Source of the DNA: Paraspadella gotoi
Lineage: Eukaryota > Chaetognatha
Length of the DNA stretch: 64,000 bases
Assembly (NCBI GenBank): GCA_051294375.1
Contig: CM119271.1
Span: 3,069,061-3,133,060, forward strand
Reading direction: 5' to 3'
Numbering within the stretch: position 1 is the stretch's first letter; every line of letters starts with the position of its first letter. The notes under the pieces are model-generated. The model worked only from the letters and a program-made list of their open reading frames with translations. It was not told the DNA's origin and did not search any database. Below are positions 39,101-53,591 of this stretch, one piece after another. A program made the translations under genes and the position numbers.

Positions 39101-40667
39101 TTTACGATTTGAGTTTGTTTATAAGCCAGGGGAAGATGATGGTTAATGTGGATGATTTTGGTTTAATGTTTTCATAATTCTTGCAAAAAAAAAGGTTTGT
39201 TTTTGACTAATTTACCAAGCGAATAAATTCTACTATGAAATTTTAATGTCGCCCAAACTCCTTCATAGGATCATTTGGCCTCGTATTACATGTACACTTG
39301 CGACGCGGTCAAGGGAAAGCTGGAAGGGTTCGCCATCGACGTCGATTCTCCCGAATGGAAGGCGAAGAGAGTGTGGAATGTAAAGATCCACCCGCGTTTG
39401 GGGGCGATCACTCGCGTGGTGGGGAGACCCCCGGGCGAACAAACGCACTCTCAAGGAAGAGTCTTGGCCGATCGAAGCGTCATGTACAAGTGAGCCTGTC
39501 AATTTTTTCTCTAAAACTTTTTCGGGTTAATTTATTAATTAATTAATTGATTTTAATTTAGCCGACCTGAGTTAAAGGGGGTTTAGGGGTGGTTTAGGGT
39601 TAAAAGGGTTTAAGGTTTGGGTAATTACGTAATATTTTTTTAAATTTATTTAAAAAATTTAAATAAATATTTTTAAGATGTTTTTCAAAAGTCGCCCGGT
39701 CGGCGAAAGTAAAATTTAGCCACTTTTTCTTCTTTCCCCAGATACCTCAACCCCAACCTCGTCGCCGTCGTGACCGAGGGCGAAGACGACTCGGTCAATT
39801 GCGAGGGCACGCCGGCCCTCCAGTGTTTCCGCGGTCAGATTTCTGTCCTCCTCATTGACGTTATCACCGGCCACATAGTGTTCAGCACTGTGCACAAGAA
39901 GTGTCGCGGACCCGTAAACATCGTCCACTCGGAAAACTGGCTTGTCTACACTTACTGGAACGAGCGATCACGCCGCAACGAGATCGCCTCGATCGAACTT
40001 TACGAGGGAAAAACGCAGTCGAACACGACCATCTTCTCGTCGCTGGATCTGCCGCTCGTCACGCCCATGGTTGAGCGCCAGTCTTTCATCTTTCCCGGAC
40101 ACGTCGACGCGATGGGAGTGTCGATGACGGAAAAGGGCATTGCCAACAAGGTGGCGATGGGAGGAGAAGCTTTTTTTTTTCATATGAATTATAATTTTAC
40201 AATTAATGCGAACAAGTTGGGCGATTCTTGTATAATTATACCAAATTACGTTCCACTTTCAGGACATTCTTCTTTCTCTGGCCACCGGCGGCCTTCTCGA
40301 ACTCCCTCGTCTTTTCCTTGACCCCCGTCGCCCGGTGGAGCCCCGACCGGAAGACCGCGAGGAGGGCCTCATACCATACGCCCCTGAGTTGCCCATCCCG
40401 CCGATTAGCATCGTCTCGTATAATCAAACGATTCACCGGGCGAGGGGCATCGCCTCCGCCCCTGCTGGGCTCGAGTCTACCTCTCTCGTGCTCGTCCACG
40501 GCATGGACCTTTTCTTTACGAGGATTTACCCTTCGAAGATGTTCGATCTGCTCAAGGATGACTTTGATTACTTTTTCATTTCCTCGGTGCTCTTCGGACT
40601 CGTGGCAGCCTCGTTTCTTTTCCAGCAGCTAGCGGCGAACAAGACTGTACGACGGGCGTGGCGATGA
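36142..40667 (+). CDS. EMC1: ER membrane protein complex subunit 1
   Basis: Nine exons: 36142-36392, 36491-36935, 37300-37473, 37608-38261, 38348-38615, 38691-39085, 39269-39489, 39742-40150, 40263-40667. They give 1073 aa, against 993 in human. The scaffold subunit of the EMC insertase, which inserts tail-anchored and multipass proteins at the ER. A signal peptide (about 1-30) precedes LFEDQAGKWDWRQSYVG, the family's N-terminal signature. PQQ-like beta-propeller lumenal domains follow. The DUF1620 region is clear: THSQGRVLADRSVMYKYLNPNL, IVHSENWLVYTYWN, RRNEIASIELYEG, YNQTI and PSGLEST-like PAGLEST. It ends with RIYPSKMFDLLKDDFDY, one membrane helix and a short cytosolic RRAWR. A Ser-rich insertion lies near residue 540. 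Intron 2 carries a palindromic element. Confidence 0.96.
37032..37169. repeat. Composite palindromic element in EMC1 intron 2
   Basis: Two nested hairpins in tandem. The first (37032-37124) has a 14-bp outer stem (37032-37045 with 37111-37124) and an inner stem (37046-37054 with 37093-37101). Its apex holds CTGATGA (37069-37075), a GACTC/GAGTT stem and GAAA (37093-37096), the order found in hammerhead ribozymes. The second (37130-37169) has perfect 18-bp arms and a 4-nt loop. Probably a small non-autonomous mobile element. Confidence 0.65.
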
Positions 40668-41361
40668 AAAAAAAAATTCCAATTCATGGAGGACGCGGGA
40701 ATACCGAGCCCCTAGCGGCTGCAGTATCAAACGATCTCTATTTGTTAGAAACAAAAACCTTAGAAAAACAAAAACTTCAGATTTAGTCACATTTTAGTTG
40801 TTCGAATATACGACGGTTGAAATTATCAAGTGCGGCATATACGGTGTATGTGATCATCTTCTAGTGTCATTCTCATTTCCTTTTTTTTTTACCATTCTTG
40901 ACTTGCTTTTTTTTCTTCTTCAGTTTACAAAAGGGAAGATCGCTCGTTTGTTCTTGTGAAGTAGAATCTTTATATACAGACTTTGCTGAAAAGATAACAG
41001 ATCCACTCAGCGTTCTATAACTGTGTTATTGTCTCATTGGATGGCGTTTTAAACGAACATTAATATTCTTTGTTGAAAAAAAAAAAATTCACGGTCTTAT
41101 CAAAAATTAAAAAAAATAAAAAAAATAAAAATAAGGCTACCATCCCATTGCTTTCAATTGCTTCTTGTTCTCATTCGCGTTCGTTTTTTTTTTTTTTCGT
41201 CACTCTCATATTTCCGAGTCACTTTCCGTACATCGTCAAACCGCCCATTTTTCTTCTTCTTTTGAAGCGAACCTTGACGATCTCCTGACAAAAGATATAA
41301 AAAAGAAAAAAAGTCGTCCTCGTTCGAATCCTTATATAGAAACCGAATTCCGGGGAAAAAC
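40668..41361. other. Intergenic region after EMC1
   Basis: A/T-rich with several A- and T-runs. No gene and no clear canonical poly(A) signal close to the EMC1 stop. Confidence 0.45.
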
Positions 41362-44300
41362 ATGAATCGTGGTTACGGTCAACGCAACAACAGCGGGGGC
41401 GCCGGCCTTGGCGGCGGCGGCCTTGGCGGCGGCGGCCTTAACTCCTGGAAAGGCGCAGCCGGCGGTGGATACGACTCTGGTCACTATGGCGGGGCGAGTG
41501 GCGCTGGCGGTGGATCTAGCGGCGGCAGCAGCAGCATAGGGCTCGGCTTCGGACATTCGTCTTATGGTGGCTCCGCTGGAGCTGCTGGCCAATCCCGTGG
41601 AAACTATGGTGGCGTGACGTCTGGGGCCAGCGGCGGCTACGGCGGTCAATCTTCCCTCGGTGGCGGACTCGGCAGCCAAGGAAGTGGAATTGGCGGCGGC
41701 ATCGGTGGGTCTCAGGGTGGCTCCCACGCCGGGCCTCATGGCGGTTCTCATGCTGGGCCCCACGGTGGTTCCCACGCCGGGACTCACGGTGGTTCCCACT
41801 CTGGTTCGCACGGCACATCTCGCGGAAGCTCCCAGGGCGGGTCACACAGCGGTTCTATGGTTCCTCCATCGGCGCCTCATATTCACACTGGGCCCGCGAA
41901 ATCGCACGGAGGTCCGCAAAGCGCTTCTCACAGCCCTCTCGGAAGCACAGGGCCTATGGGGTACGGTGGAGGCCGTTATCCTCCCGCCTCCTCCACCTCG
42001 GGCGGTGAAAGTTGGGGTGCGGCGCCTTCTCGTCAACAATTCGGTTCTGGAGCAGCGGCGGCATCGAGCTCTCGTTACGGCGGGTCAGCTTCGTTAACTG
42101 GAGGCGTCACTGGCGGTTCCATCGGCAGCGGCGCTAGCGCTATCGGCGTCGGCAACGCTATGGGTGGCGGCGCTGGAGCTCTCGTTGGTAGCGGCGGCGC
42201 CTTGGGCGGTGGTAGTTCCATGGGCTCCAGCGGCTCCGCCATAGGTGGATCCGGTGGTCGCTATGATGCCTCAAAGTCGCAGAACGGCAGCGACGGCATC
42301 TACTACCAAGGTCGACGCATCGACGGGTTCGGTCAGCCCACGTCGTCCGCGGGTCGCGGCTCCAGCACCGGGGCTGGCTCATCTGGTAGCGGCTCTTACG
42401 GCGCCCAGTCTTCCATGCGCGGCGACGCCGGCGCCAAGCCAATGGATGATTCCCGTCGTCGTCTCGACAAGCAGCGGGACGAAGAGGCGAAATTGCACGA
42501 TCGAAGGGAGAAGGAGCGACGGGAGAAAGAAGAGATGAGAAAGAAAAAGGATGAGGAAGAGAAGATGAAGCTCATGGTCGAATTGAAGAAAAAGGAAGAG
42601 GCGGAGCGTCGTCGCGAGCTCGACGTCAAACGCAAGATGGAGGAGCTTAAGCGGCGCGAACAGGCTCTCGCCCAGCAGGAGCGAGATCTAGAGATGAAGC
42701 GCAATAGAGAGCTCGAGATGAAACGTCGAGAGGAGCGGGAACGGGAGGCTTACTCGCAATGGCGGGATGAAGAGGAGCGCAGACGACAGGAGGAGGCCGC
42801 CCGAGTTCAGATGCGCGAGGAGGAGGTGCGCCAGCGGGAGATGGAGGAGATGCGTCGCGAGGAGATGCGACGAGCGGAGATGGAAGAAATGCGTAGGGTC
42901 GAAGAGCAGCGACGTATGGAGATGATGCATCAACAACAACAACAGCAGCAGCAGCAACAGCAGAGGATGATGGCCAGGGGCAGTTTGTTGGGCGGGCCGC
43001 CCATCGGGCCGCCCCCGACGGCTGGAATGGGGGCGCTGAACGCGCTGAGTCAGCATCTGTTGGCGCAAGCGCACGGCGGTCCCGGCATCGGCGTCTCGAG
43101 CTTTTCCGGGGCTTCGCGGGGTCCTGCGAGCGGGAGCAGAGATCGCGCACTAAAGCGGGATCGCGGCCGCGACTCCAGGCGATCGCCCGTCGCTTCTAAG
43201 AGGCCGAAGTCCAACGCGGATCGTCGCAGCCGCGAGCGTCACGGTCGAGACGATCGACGCTCCGGCAGCAGGAGGCGCGACGACAGGGGCCGCGGCGGCA
43301 GCGGCAGGGCCAACTCCAGGAAGAAGGAATCGGCTGAGAAGGAAGAGGACGACGACGGTGGACTCGTCGTTCTCGACGAAGTCAACGACGACGACGAGAC
43401 GAGCAAGAAATCCGAAAAGGCCGAGGGGAAACGCGGGGAAAAGAGGGACAGGGAGAGCGAGAAGAAAAAGAGAGATGCCGAGCGTGCCGCGCGTCATAAG
43501 AGGTTGGAGGAAGAGAGAAAGGAGAGGGACAGGGCGGACGACGTGCGAAGGGTGCTTTACGACATGGTGCGCAAGGTTGCGCACAAGAGCCGTTTCCCCG
43601 ACGAGGAGGTGCAGACGGAAGATCTGGTCGGGATCGAGCCGTTGGCCAACTTGTTGGACACGTTCAGGAAGGAGGAGGCTGTGAGGAGGGAGATGAGGAG
43701 GAAGGAAAGGGAGGAGAGAAAGAAGAAAGAGGTGGAGGAGAAGAAGAGGAAGGAGGCCAAGAGGAAGAAGGAGGAGGAAGAGAGAAAAGCGAAGGAGGCG
43801 GAGCAGAAGAAGAAGGAAGAAAGCGAGAGGGAGGAAAGGGAAAAGAAAAGAAAGGAAGAGAGGGAAGCTAAGGCTAAGAGAGAGAAGGAAGCGAAAGCTA
43901 AAGAAGAGAAGGAATCCAAACCCAAAGAAAAAGAAGCTAAGGTAAAAGAAGAGAAAGAAGAGAAGGATGAGGAAAAAGAAGCAAAGGTTGAGGAAGGTAA
44001 GGTGAAGATAGAGTCGATGGAAATCGAGAAGAAAGAACAAAACTCCACCACAGAAACGCAAAATGGCAAAGGATCCGAAGGCGAGGGAACAAAGGAATCC
44101 GACGACGATTGCGTCGTCATAGAGTCGCCCTCTCCGTCGAAGAACGCCGAAAAACCGGCGCCAACCGAATCCAAGCCGGTCTCGACGCCGAAAAAGTCGC
44201 CGGGGCGTGCCAATCGCGGGGGGCCGCGCGGGCGCGCTCGCGGCCGATGCTCCTCCAGGGGCGGAAGAAAAGCCACGCCGGCTCCGACGCCGACAGAGAC

Positions 44301-44376
44301 CGATATCGTCGACGCCGAGATGGTGGTCATGGAAGAAGGCGATGGAATCGCGGTCGAGGACGCCGCCGATCAGTGA
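41362..44376 (+). CDS. Unrecognised Gly-rich, coiled-coil, RGG-tailed nuclear-type protein
   Basis: Single exon of 1004 codons. I cannot assign a family. In order: a Gly/Ser-rich first third (1-365) with a His/Gly tandem repeat (GGSHAGPH-type units, about 114-167); a highly charged Arg/Glu coiled coil (about 366-520) ending in a poly-Gln run (about 520-532); a short hydrophobic linker; and an Arg/Ser/Asp-rich segment (about 594-653). Then come an acidic patch with LVVLDEV, a compact conserved-looking stretch DDVRRVLYDMVRKVAHKSRF...EPLANLLDTF (about 727-773), and a Lys/Glu-rich helix (774-905). The acidic/hydrophobic CVVIESPSP and an RGG-box tail (GGPRGRARGRCSSRGG) end it. LVVLDEV and CVVIE next to acidic residues look like SUMO-interacting motifs. 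The composition suggests an RNA- or chromatin-associated nuclear protein; this is inference. Confidence 0.85.
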   Translation: MNRGYGQRNNSGGAGLGGGGLGGGGLNSWKGAAGGGYDSGHYGGASGAGGGSSGGSSSIGLGFGHSSYGGSAGAAGQSRGNYGGVTSGASGGYGGQSSLGGGLGSQGSGIGGGIGGSQGGSHAGPHGGSHAGPHGGSHAGTHGGSHSGSHGTSRGSSQGGSHSGSMVPPSAPHIHTGPAKSHGGPQSASHSPLGSTGPMGYGGGRYPPASSTSGGESWGAAPSRQQFGSGAAAASSSRYGGSASLTGGVTGGSIGSGASAIGVGNAMGGGAGALVGSGGALGGGSSMGSSGSAIGGSGGRYDASKSQNGSDGIYYQGRRIDGFGQPTSSAGRGSSTGAGSSGSGSYGAQSSMRGDAGAKPMDDSRRRLDKQRDEEAKLHDRREKERREKEEMRKKKDEEEKMKLMVELKKKEEAERRRELDVKRKMEELKRREQALAQQERDLEMKRNRELEMKRREEREREAYSQWRDEEERRRQEEAARVQMREEEVRQREMEEMRREEMRRAEMEEMRRVEEQRRMEMMHQQQQQQQQQQQRMMARGSLLGGPPIGPPPTAGMGALNALSQHLLAQAHGGPGIGVSSFSGASRGPASGSRDRALKRDRGRDSRRSPVASKRPKSNADRRSRERHGRDDRRSGSRRRDDRGRGGSGRANSRKKESAEKEEDDDGGLVVLDEVNDDDETSKKSEKAEGKRGEKRDRESEKKKRDAERAARHKRLEEERKERDRADDVRRVLYDMVRKVAHKSRFPDEEVQTEDLVGIEPLANLLDTFRKEEAVRREMRRKEREERKKKEVEEKKRKEAKRKKEEEERKAKEAEQKKKEESEREEREKKRKEEREAKAKREKEAKAKEEKESKPKEKEAKVKEEKEEKDEEKEAKVEEGKVKIESMEIEKKEQNSTTETQNGKGSEGEGTKESDDDCVVIESPSPSKNAEKPAPTESKPVSTPKKSPGRANRGGPRGRARGRCSSRGGRKATPAPTPTETDIVDAEMVVMEEGDGIAVEDAADQ

Positions 44377-44561
44377 AAACTCCTGGGGAGCACAGTTTTC
44401 TCTTGGTTGCGAATCGATTCTGTATCTCTGTTTCTATATTACGTAGTCGCGAGTAATTTTTAGAATTTTACTATTAAAGAAAACAAGGTGTGTGCGTGTG
44501 TGTTTGCGTGTTTACATCAAAATACAAAAAAAAAAAAGAAAATGGAAATACCCCGTCTGTA

Positions 44562-44567
44562 AATAAA
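44562..44567 (+). terminator. Poly(A) signal of the Gly-rich orphan gene
   Basis: AATAAA about 185 bp after the stop codon. Confidence 0.55.
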
Positions 44568-44769
44568 AAAAACTCAATTAAATGCAAACCTACCTGTAAT
44601 GATGACACTTCGTCCTGTTTTTTTTTCTTTTTAATTTTCGTACTATCTTTTGAATTAGTTCCGTCACCTTTATTTCGCTTCTTTTGACTTTTCCGTATAA
44701 AAGTTAAAAACTATTTTGTGTATATTGACGTCAATTATTTTTTACGTTCTCTTGTAACTCAATCTGTTT

Positions 44770-44771
44770 AG
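44770..44771 (+). promoter_or_regulatory. Candidate leader (trans-)splice acceptor before hnRNP A/B
   Basis: T/C-rich tract ending TCTGTTTAG, 25 bp before the start codon at 44797. No upstream exon is visible. Confidence 0.4.
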
Positions 44772-44793
44772 AAGACTATTACATTAAAAATAA

Positions 44794-47518
<2,725 letters not shown>

Positions 47519-47744
47519 AGGAAATCTCTTTGAGGTGGAAGAGAACCGCGGTCGAGAGTCTATCTCTCGAATACAAAAGCCGAGGAAGTCGATCCGGATT
47601 TGGATGAAACGTGATATTAACCCTTCTCGATTTGTAGTAGCGCCAAGCATAGTGCAGTTTATTTTCGATTGTCTCCAATAGGAAGAATTATAAAGCATAG
47701 AAGCACAGAAGCGATGAAAAATCTTCTTAATTTTTTTTTTCTAA

Positions 47745-47750
47745 AATAAA
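47745..47750 (+). terminator. Poly(A) signal of the hnRNP A/B gene
   Basis: AATAAA about 230 bp after the distal stop codon, followed by T-rich DNA. Confidence 0.6.
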
Positions 47751-47974
47751 AGACCTAATTTTGCTTCGTGCTAAGTAAACTCGGATACGTTCGAAAATTT
47801 TCGGCCGGCGTTCCCCAGTGTGCCATGTTATGTACCACAATTTTTCCATGCGTTTTTTTTTATATTGTGATACATTTCTCCGCTGCTCAACGTGTTATGT
47901 ATTTCATTTAGTTACCCGAGATCTGCAAAATTATTTGCAGGTCCACATTTTTTGTTGTTTTTTTTTTTTACTCA

Positions 47975-47976
47975 AG
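47975..47976 (+). promoter_or_regulatory. Candidate leader (trans-)splice acceptor before PDCD2
   Basis: A run of about nine T residues followed by ACTCAAG, only 15 bp before the start codon at 47992. Confidence 0.4.
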
Positions 47977-47991
47977 TGATTCTCCTTTAAA

Positions 47992-49845
47992 ATGGCGACA
48001 AAAACCGAGGAACGATTCGTCGAATTAGGATTCGTCGCCGACGAAACCGACGAAAGTTCACTGCGCTCTCAGTTTTTCCCCAGGTGGGAGAGAGAGGGAA
48101 AGAGAGAGACAGAGAGAGAGAAACAGAAAGAAATTCAGCAATTCTGTTTCTTTCTTCGAATGAACCGTTTTTTTTTCTTCCTCCAAGTAAAGTCGGAGGG
48201 CGCCCGGCCTGGCTCCACCTTTCCTCGCTTCCCTCCGCCGACGATTTGCGATGCCGAGTCTGCGGGAAGCCGTCCATCTTCCTCTTGCAGATTTACGCGC
48301 CGATCGAAGGTACGGGGGAGATACGATCCAAGGATTTTTGATTATCGAAAACGATTAACAATTATTACTAATTATTACTAATTATTATTAACCATTATCA
48401 TTATTAATTACTAATCTTTAAATGGACTAAACCGTTCAGGAAATCCCCAGAGTTTTCACCGAACCCTTTTCGTCTTTGTCTGTCGCGATGCCAACTGCTG
48501 CAAGCCGAACGATGGACTCAATTTTATCGTCTTCCGATCTCAACTCCCGCGCAAGAACCCGTTTTACAGGTCTCATTCTGATTCTGATTCTGATTCTGAT
48601 TCTGATTCCGATTCTTTTGGTGCGAGGTCGTTGACGAGTCTATTGACGCGCGCGTCGTTGTTTTTAGTTTCGAGCCGCCGGATTACAGCGGTAAAGACAA
48701 TCGGGATGAAAAGTTAACCGACGCTGCCGATTTTCAGGTAATACTAATCTTTGCGCGATTGAATTTTTTGAACTCTACACCCTGTAGATCAAAATTCGGT
48801 GTTGGTTTCTTTAGGATCTCTGCGTGGTTTGCGGCTGCGTGGGAAGCAAGTGCTGCGGTGGATGCAAGACGAGAACCTTTTGTTCCAAGGAGCATCAAAA
48901 GATCGATTGGTCTCTCGGTGGTCACAAAGGTGAAGACTGAAGAGTTTGTTTATATTTAAAAACGCTTTTGTCAAACTTTCTTGTCAAATTGTCTTTTAGA
49001 AATTTAGTTGTCAACGTATGTATCCAAATAAGTCAATTTGCCATTTTGTTGCAATGTAAAAAGTTTTATTTCTTTTATTTCTCCATCAACCTTTCAAAGG
49101 CTCATGCGGCAAAGATGCTCCTTCCTCGATCCGTGGAAACGACGCGTTTCTCTTTCCCACGCGTCAGATCGAGACGGAACCCGAAGACGAATCGGACGCC
49201 GCCGACGCCGCGGAAGACGAGCCGGAAGTAGATGGGGAGAAAGAGATGGAACAGTTAAAGGATTTGCCTGGAGATGAACGTACGTTGATTAGAAATATCG
49301 TAGAAGGCGTGGCGACGCGAAATTGAATTATATTTCAACTCACTTTTTATTCCTCAGTTGCCGACCCGGAATTGGAAGCGATGGCCGCGCGAGAGACGCC
49401 CGAGCAAAGGATATTTTCTTCGTTCAAGAAGCGCGTGTCTAAGGCTCCCGAACAGGTTGATAATCCTATGCCACTCATGAACGAATTGAACGTTCTTTCA
49501 AATTGATCATCACATTATTCGATTTTTTAGATACTTCGTTATTGCCGCGGCGGCGAGCCTCTCTGGATCGCGGAGTCCCCGTCTCATCCCATCCCTCCTT
49601 GCGAATACTGCGGCGGACCGCGGACTTTCGAGCTCCAGATCATGCCTCAACTGTTGACGCATCTCAACGTCGACGACGTGGGAAAGAGCATCGATTGGGG
49701 CGTCCTCGCCATCTTCTCCTGTCAAGATTCGTGCGACATTCTGCTTTCAGATACGAGCGGCTCCGCCGCCGCTTCTGCCGCGGAGCGGACAACCCAAATT
49801 GCCTATAAGAAAGAATACCTAGTTAAGCAGGACGTGACCATTTGA
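47992..49845 (+). CDS. PDCD2: PDCD2, MYND zinc-finger ribosome-biogenesis chaperone
   Basis: Eight exons: 47992-48083, 48188-48309, 48440-48569, 48668-48737, 48815-48929, 49100-49279, 49358-49455, 49531-49845. They give 373 aa, against 344 in human. Matches PDCD2 throughout: VELGFV at the start, [44 protein letters not shown], and [18 protein letters not shown] finger follows ([30 protein letters not shown]), then an acidic linker, and the C-terminal PDCD2_C domain with [37 protein letters not shown] and KQDVT. In animals and yeast (Tsr4) this family escorts ribosomal protein uS5 (RPS2) during 40S assembly. Intron 3 contains a TCTGAT hexanucleotide repeat (about 48575-48613). Confidence 0.95.
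48575..48613. repeat. (TCTGAT)n hexanucleotide repeat
   Basis: About six tandem units, slightly degenerate at the end, within PDCD2 intron 3. Confidence 0.75.
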
Positions 49846-49964
49846 AGAATTAGTGATGACATTCTTTTCGAATTTTGTGTCGAAATTGCGCTAGGAGTCG
49901 TTATTAATTTTATTCGTGACTGTTGAATTATAAATTTCATGTGCCTTTTCACTGTTTTACTGCC

Positions 49965-49966
49965 AG
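49965..49966 (+). promoter_or_regulatory. Candidate leader (trans-)splice acceptor before the first RDH
   Basis: Pyrimidine-rich tract ending TACTGCCAG, 42 bp before the start codon at 50009 and 120 bp after the PDCD2 stop. Confidence 0.4.
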
Positions 49967-50008
49967 AAAATTTGCTCATAAAAATACCTTTGTTACCAAG
50001 CCCCCAAA

Positions 50009-51568
<1,560 letters not shown>

Positions 51569-51958
51569 AAATTCTCAAGAGAAAACTTTTTTGGTGGACT
51601 TATAAGCATTCCTTTTGAGTGAGGCTGGATCTCGTGTTACCAGCTTTTCTGATATCATTATATGCACCGAGCTATGCTTCTTATTTGCACCCTGCCTAAA
51701 CTATAAGTTTTGCTTAATTTAAATTTATAGCAACCTAATCAAATGCTGTGATAGCTCTTCGGTATAACTGATGTTTTTTTGGTATTTTTTTTCCTATCTA
51801 GTCACCGGTCCTTGAATTACATATTTTTTATGTTTACATTTATGCAACCTATCAAATATTTGTGTTTTACTTTTTGGGCATTGTTGTTAAATGGCAAATT
51901 TACCGTTTCATTTTCAGAAATTTAGTTACGAACCAGGTGTTGTTTCCAAGGACTCAAA
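51569..51958. other. Spacer between RDH copies
   Basis: 3' flank of copy 1. It resembles the 3' flank of copy 2 and the flank of the relic (CTAGTCACCGG and TTTACATTT blocks). It ends in a strong acceptor TTCATTTTCAG (AG 51916-51917), 42 bp before the next start codon, the same distance as in copy 1. Confidence 0.5.
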
Positions 51959-53591
51959 ATGGAACACTGTGATTTGTGGTAAGTATTTTTTAAAACTAGA
52001 TTTTATTTCGATAATTCATGATTCTGGATTTGACATAAATTTAAAAATTGATTAAACATTCCCAACAAATTTCTTCAAGGGAATTAATTGCAAACACCCT
52101 AATAGTATATGTCGGTTCCATGGTATCAATGGTTTTCCTACACTATGTCTGGTTCAAAGGGGGAGTGTGCAAGAGCAATGCGCGTCTTGATGGAAAAGTC
52201 GTCGTGATCACCGGATCAAATACGGGTGCAACCTCAAGCGTTTATAATAGAATTTATGCATTTAAACGACTGTTGCCGTTGAATATATTTTTTTGTCTGG
52301 CTCAGGAAAATTAAAAAGAGATATGACATACACTGTTAATGAAAAAATGTAAAGATGAACTATGATAAATTTATAATTGTAAACCTAAATTATATTGATT
52401 ATTTTGTGGTTTTAGGAATTGGGAAAGAAACGGCCCTTGACCTGGCTTCGCGCGGAGCCAAAGTGATTATGGCGTGTCGCTCCAAAGCTCGCGCACTTCC
52501 TGCTCTCAAGGATGTCGTCGAGGCGTCCGGAAACAAAAATGTCGAGTTTATGGAGTTGGATCTCTCCTCATTGAAGTCGGTCCGAGATTTTTTTGAAAAT
52601 TTTAACTCTCGGTATGACCGGTTGGACATCTTGGTCAATAACGCGGCAGTTGCGTTAAATCTGCAAACAAAGGTTGGTAATTTTATAATAAATTAATGAT
52701 GGTTGAATTTGAGTTTAAATTTTTCATCCTTTTATTTTAAAGACCGCGGACGGATTTGAAATGCAAATGGGAACGAATCACTTGGGTCACTTTTTGCTTA
52801 CGAATCTTTTGCTGGTGAAGCTGAAGAACGCGACCGAAGCCCGCATTGTTAATGTCTCGAGCATCGGACATCAATGGTTTGGGGAAAAGATTGATCTCGA
52901 TAATCTTATGATGGAGAGTGAGTTTGAAATAACTATTCCTCAATTGCTCATGCTGAGCTTACCAACATTTTTATTTTTTCCCCTTCTCATTGTCACTCCG
53001 ACTTGTTTTAATAGACAATTATGATCGCATTGCCCAATATGGAAACTCGAAAATGGCCAACGTACTCTTTACAAAAGAGCTAGCGAGAAGGCTAGAAAAC
53101 ACAAAAGTAACCACCTACGCTGTGCACCCTGGCCCTGTGGACACGGAGTTAATCCGTAATATCGGAGACATGTGGATTTGGTACTTATCTCTCGACAGTA
53201 ACAGTTATTATAAAATAATTTTTAAAAAAAGTCATAATTTCATTATTTCATAGGAAAATATTTGGTTCATTTTACAATTCCGCGTTCTTTCCCTTGAAGT
53301 ACGTTTATAAAACGCCCAAGGAAGGCGCTCAAACTTCCATCTATTGCGCTGTGAGCGAGGATTGTAAGGTAGTTTTTTGGTTTTGATTGTCGCGTTAAAT
53401 GTTTTCAGAGGTTATTTGGCTTTCCGAAGCTGTGCAAAAACGTATATAATCCTTTTGAATTTAAATTGCAGAAAGAAACTGGCCTATACTACGCGGATTG
53501 CGCTGTAAAGGAACCGTCCCAAGTTGCCAAGGACGCCGAACTTGCCGCGAGACTCTGGACAATTAGCGAGAAACTGGTCTCCCTCTCTTAG
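51959..53591 (+). CDS. Retinol dehydrogenase-like SDR, tandem copy 2
   Basis: Seven exons: 51959-51978, 52080-52225, 52416-52672, 52743-52917, 53015-53180, 53254-53368, 53472-53591. Each has exactly the length and phase of its counterpart in copy 1, giving the same 332 aa. Shared motifs are the membrane segment, [17 protein letters not shown] and the catalytic YGNSK. The structural NNAG motif reads NNAA here, and the following residues (VALNLQTK against VMAMPPTK) have diverged, so the active-site floor may differ. HPGPVDTEL is closer to the canonical family form than in copy 1. Substrate unknown; RDH11-14-type by similarity. Confidence 0.92.

Larger units (their letters stand above)
47519..47991. 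other. Intergenic region before PDCD2
   Basis: 3'UTR of the hnRNP gene with AATAAA at 47745-47750. A T-run then leads to an acceptor-like CTCAAG (AG 47975-47976) 15 bp before the PDCD2 start. Confidence 0.5.

Noticed and set aside
43150-44330. Long minus-strand open frames (303 and 257 codons, Leu/Phe- and Ser-rich)
   Set aside because: They are the complement of Lys/Glu (AAG/GAG) repeats in the + strand protein; the Leu/Phe and Ser/Phe bias is purely a codon mirror.
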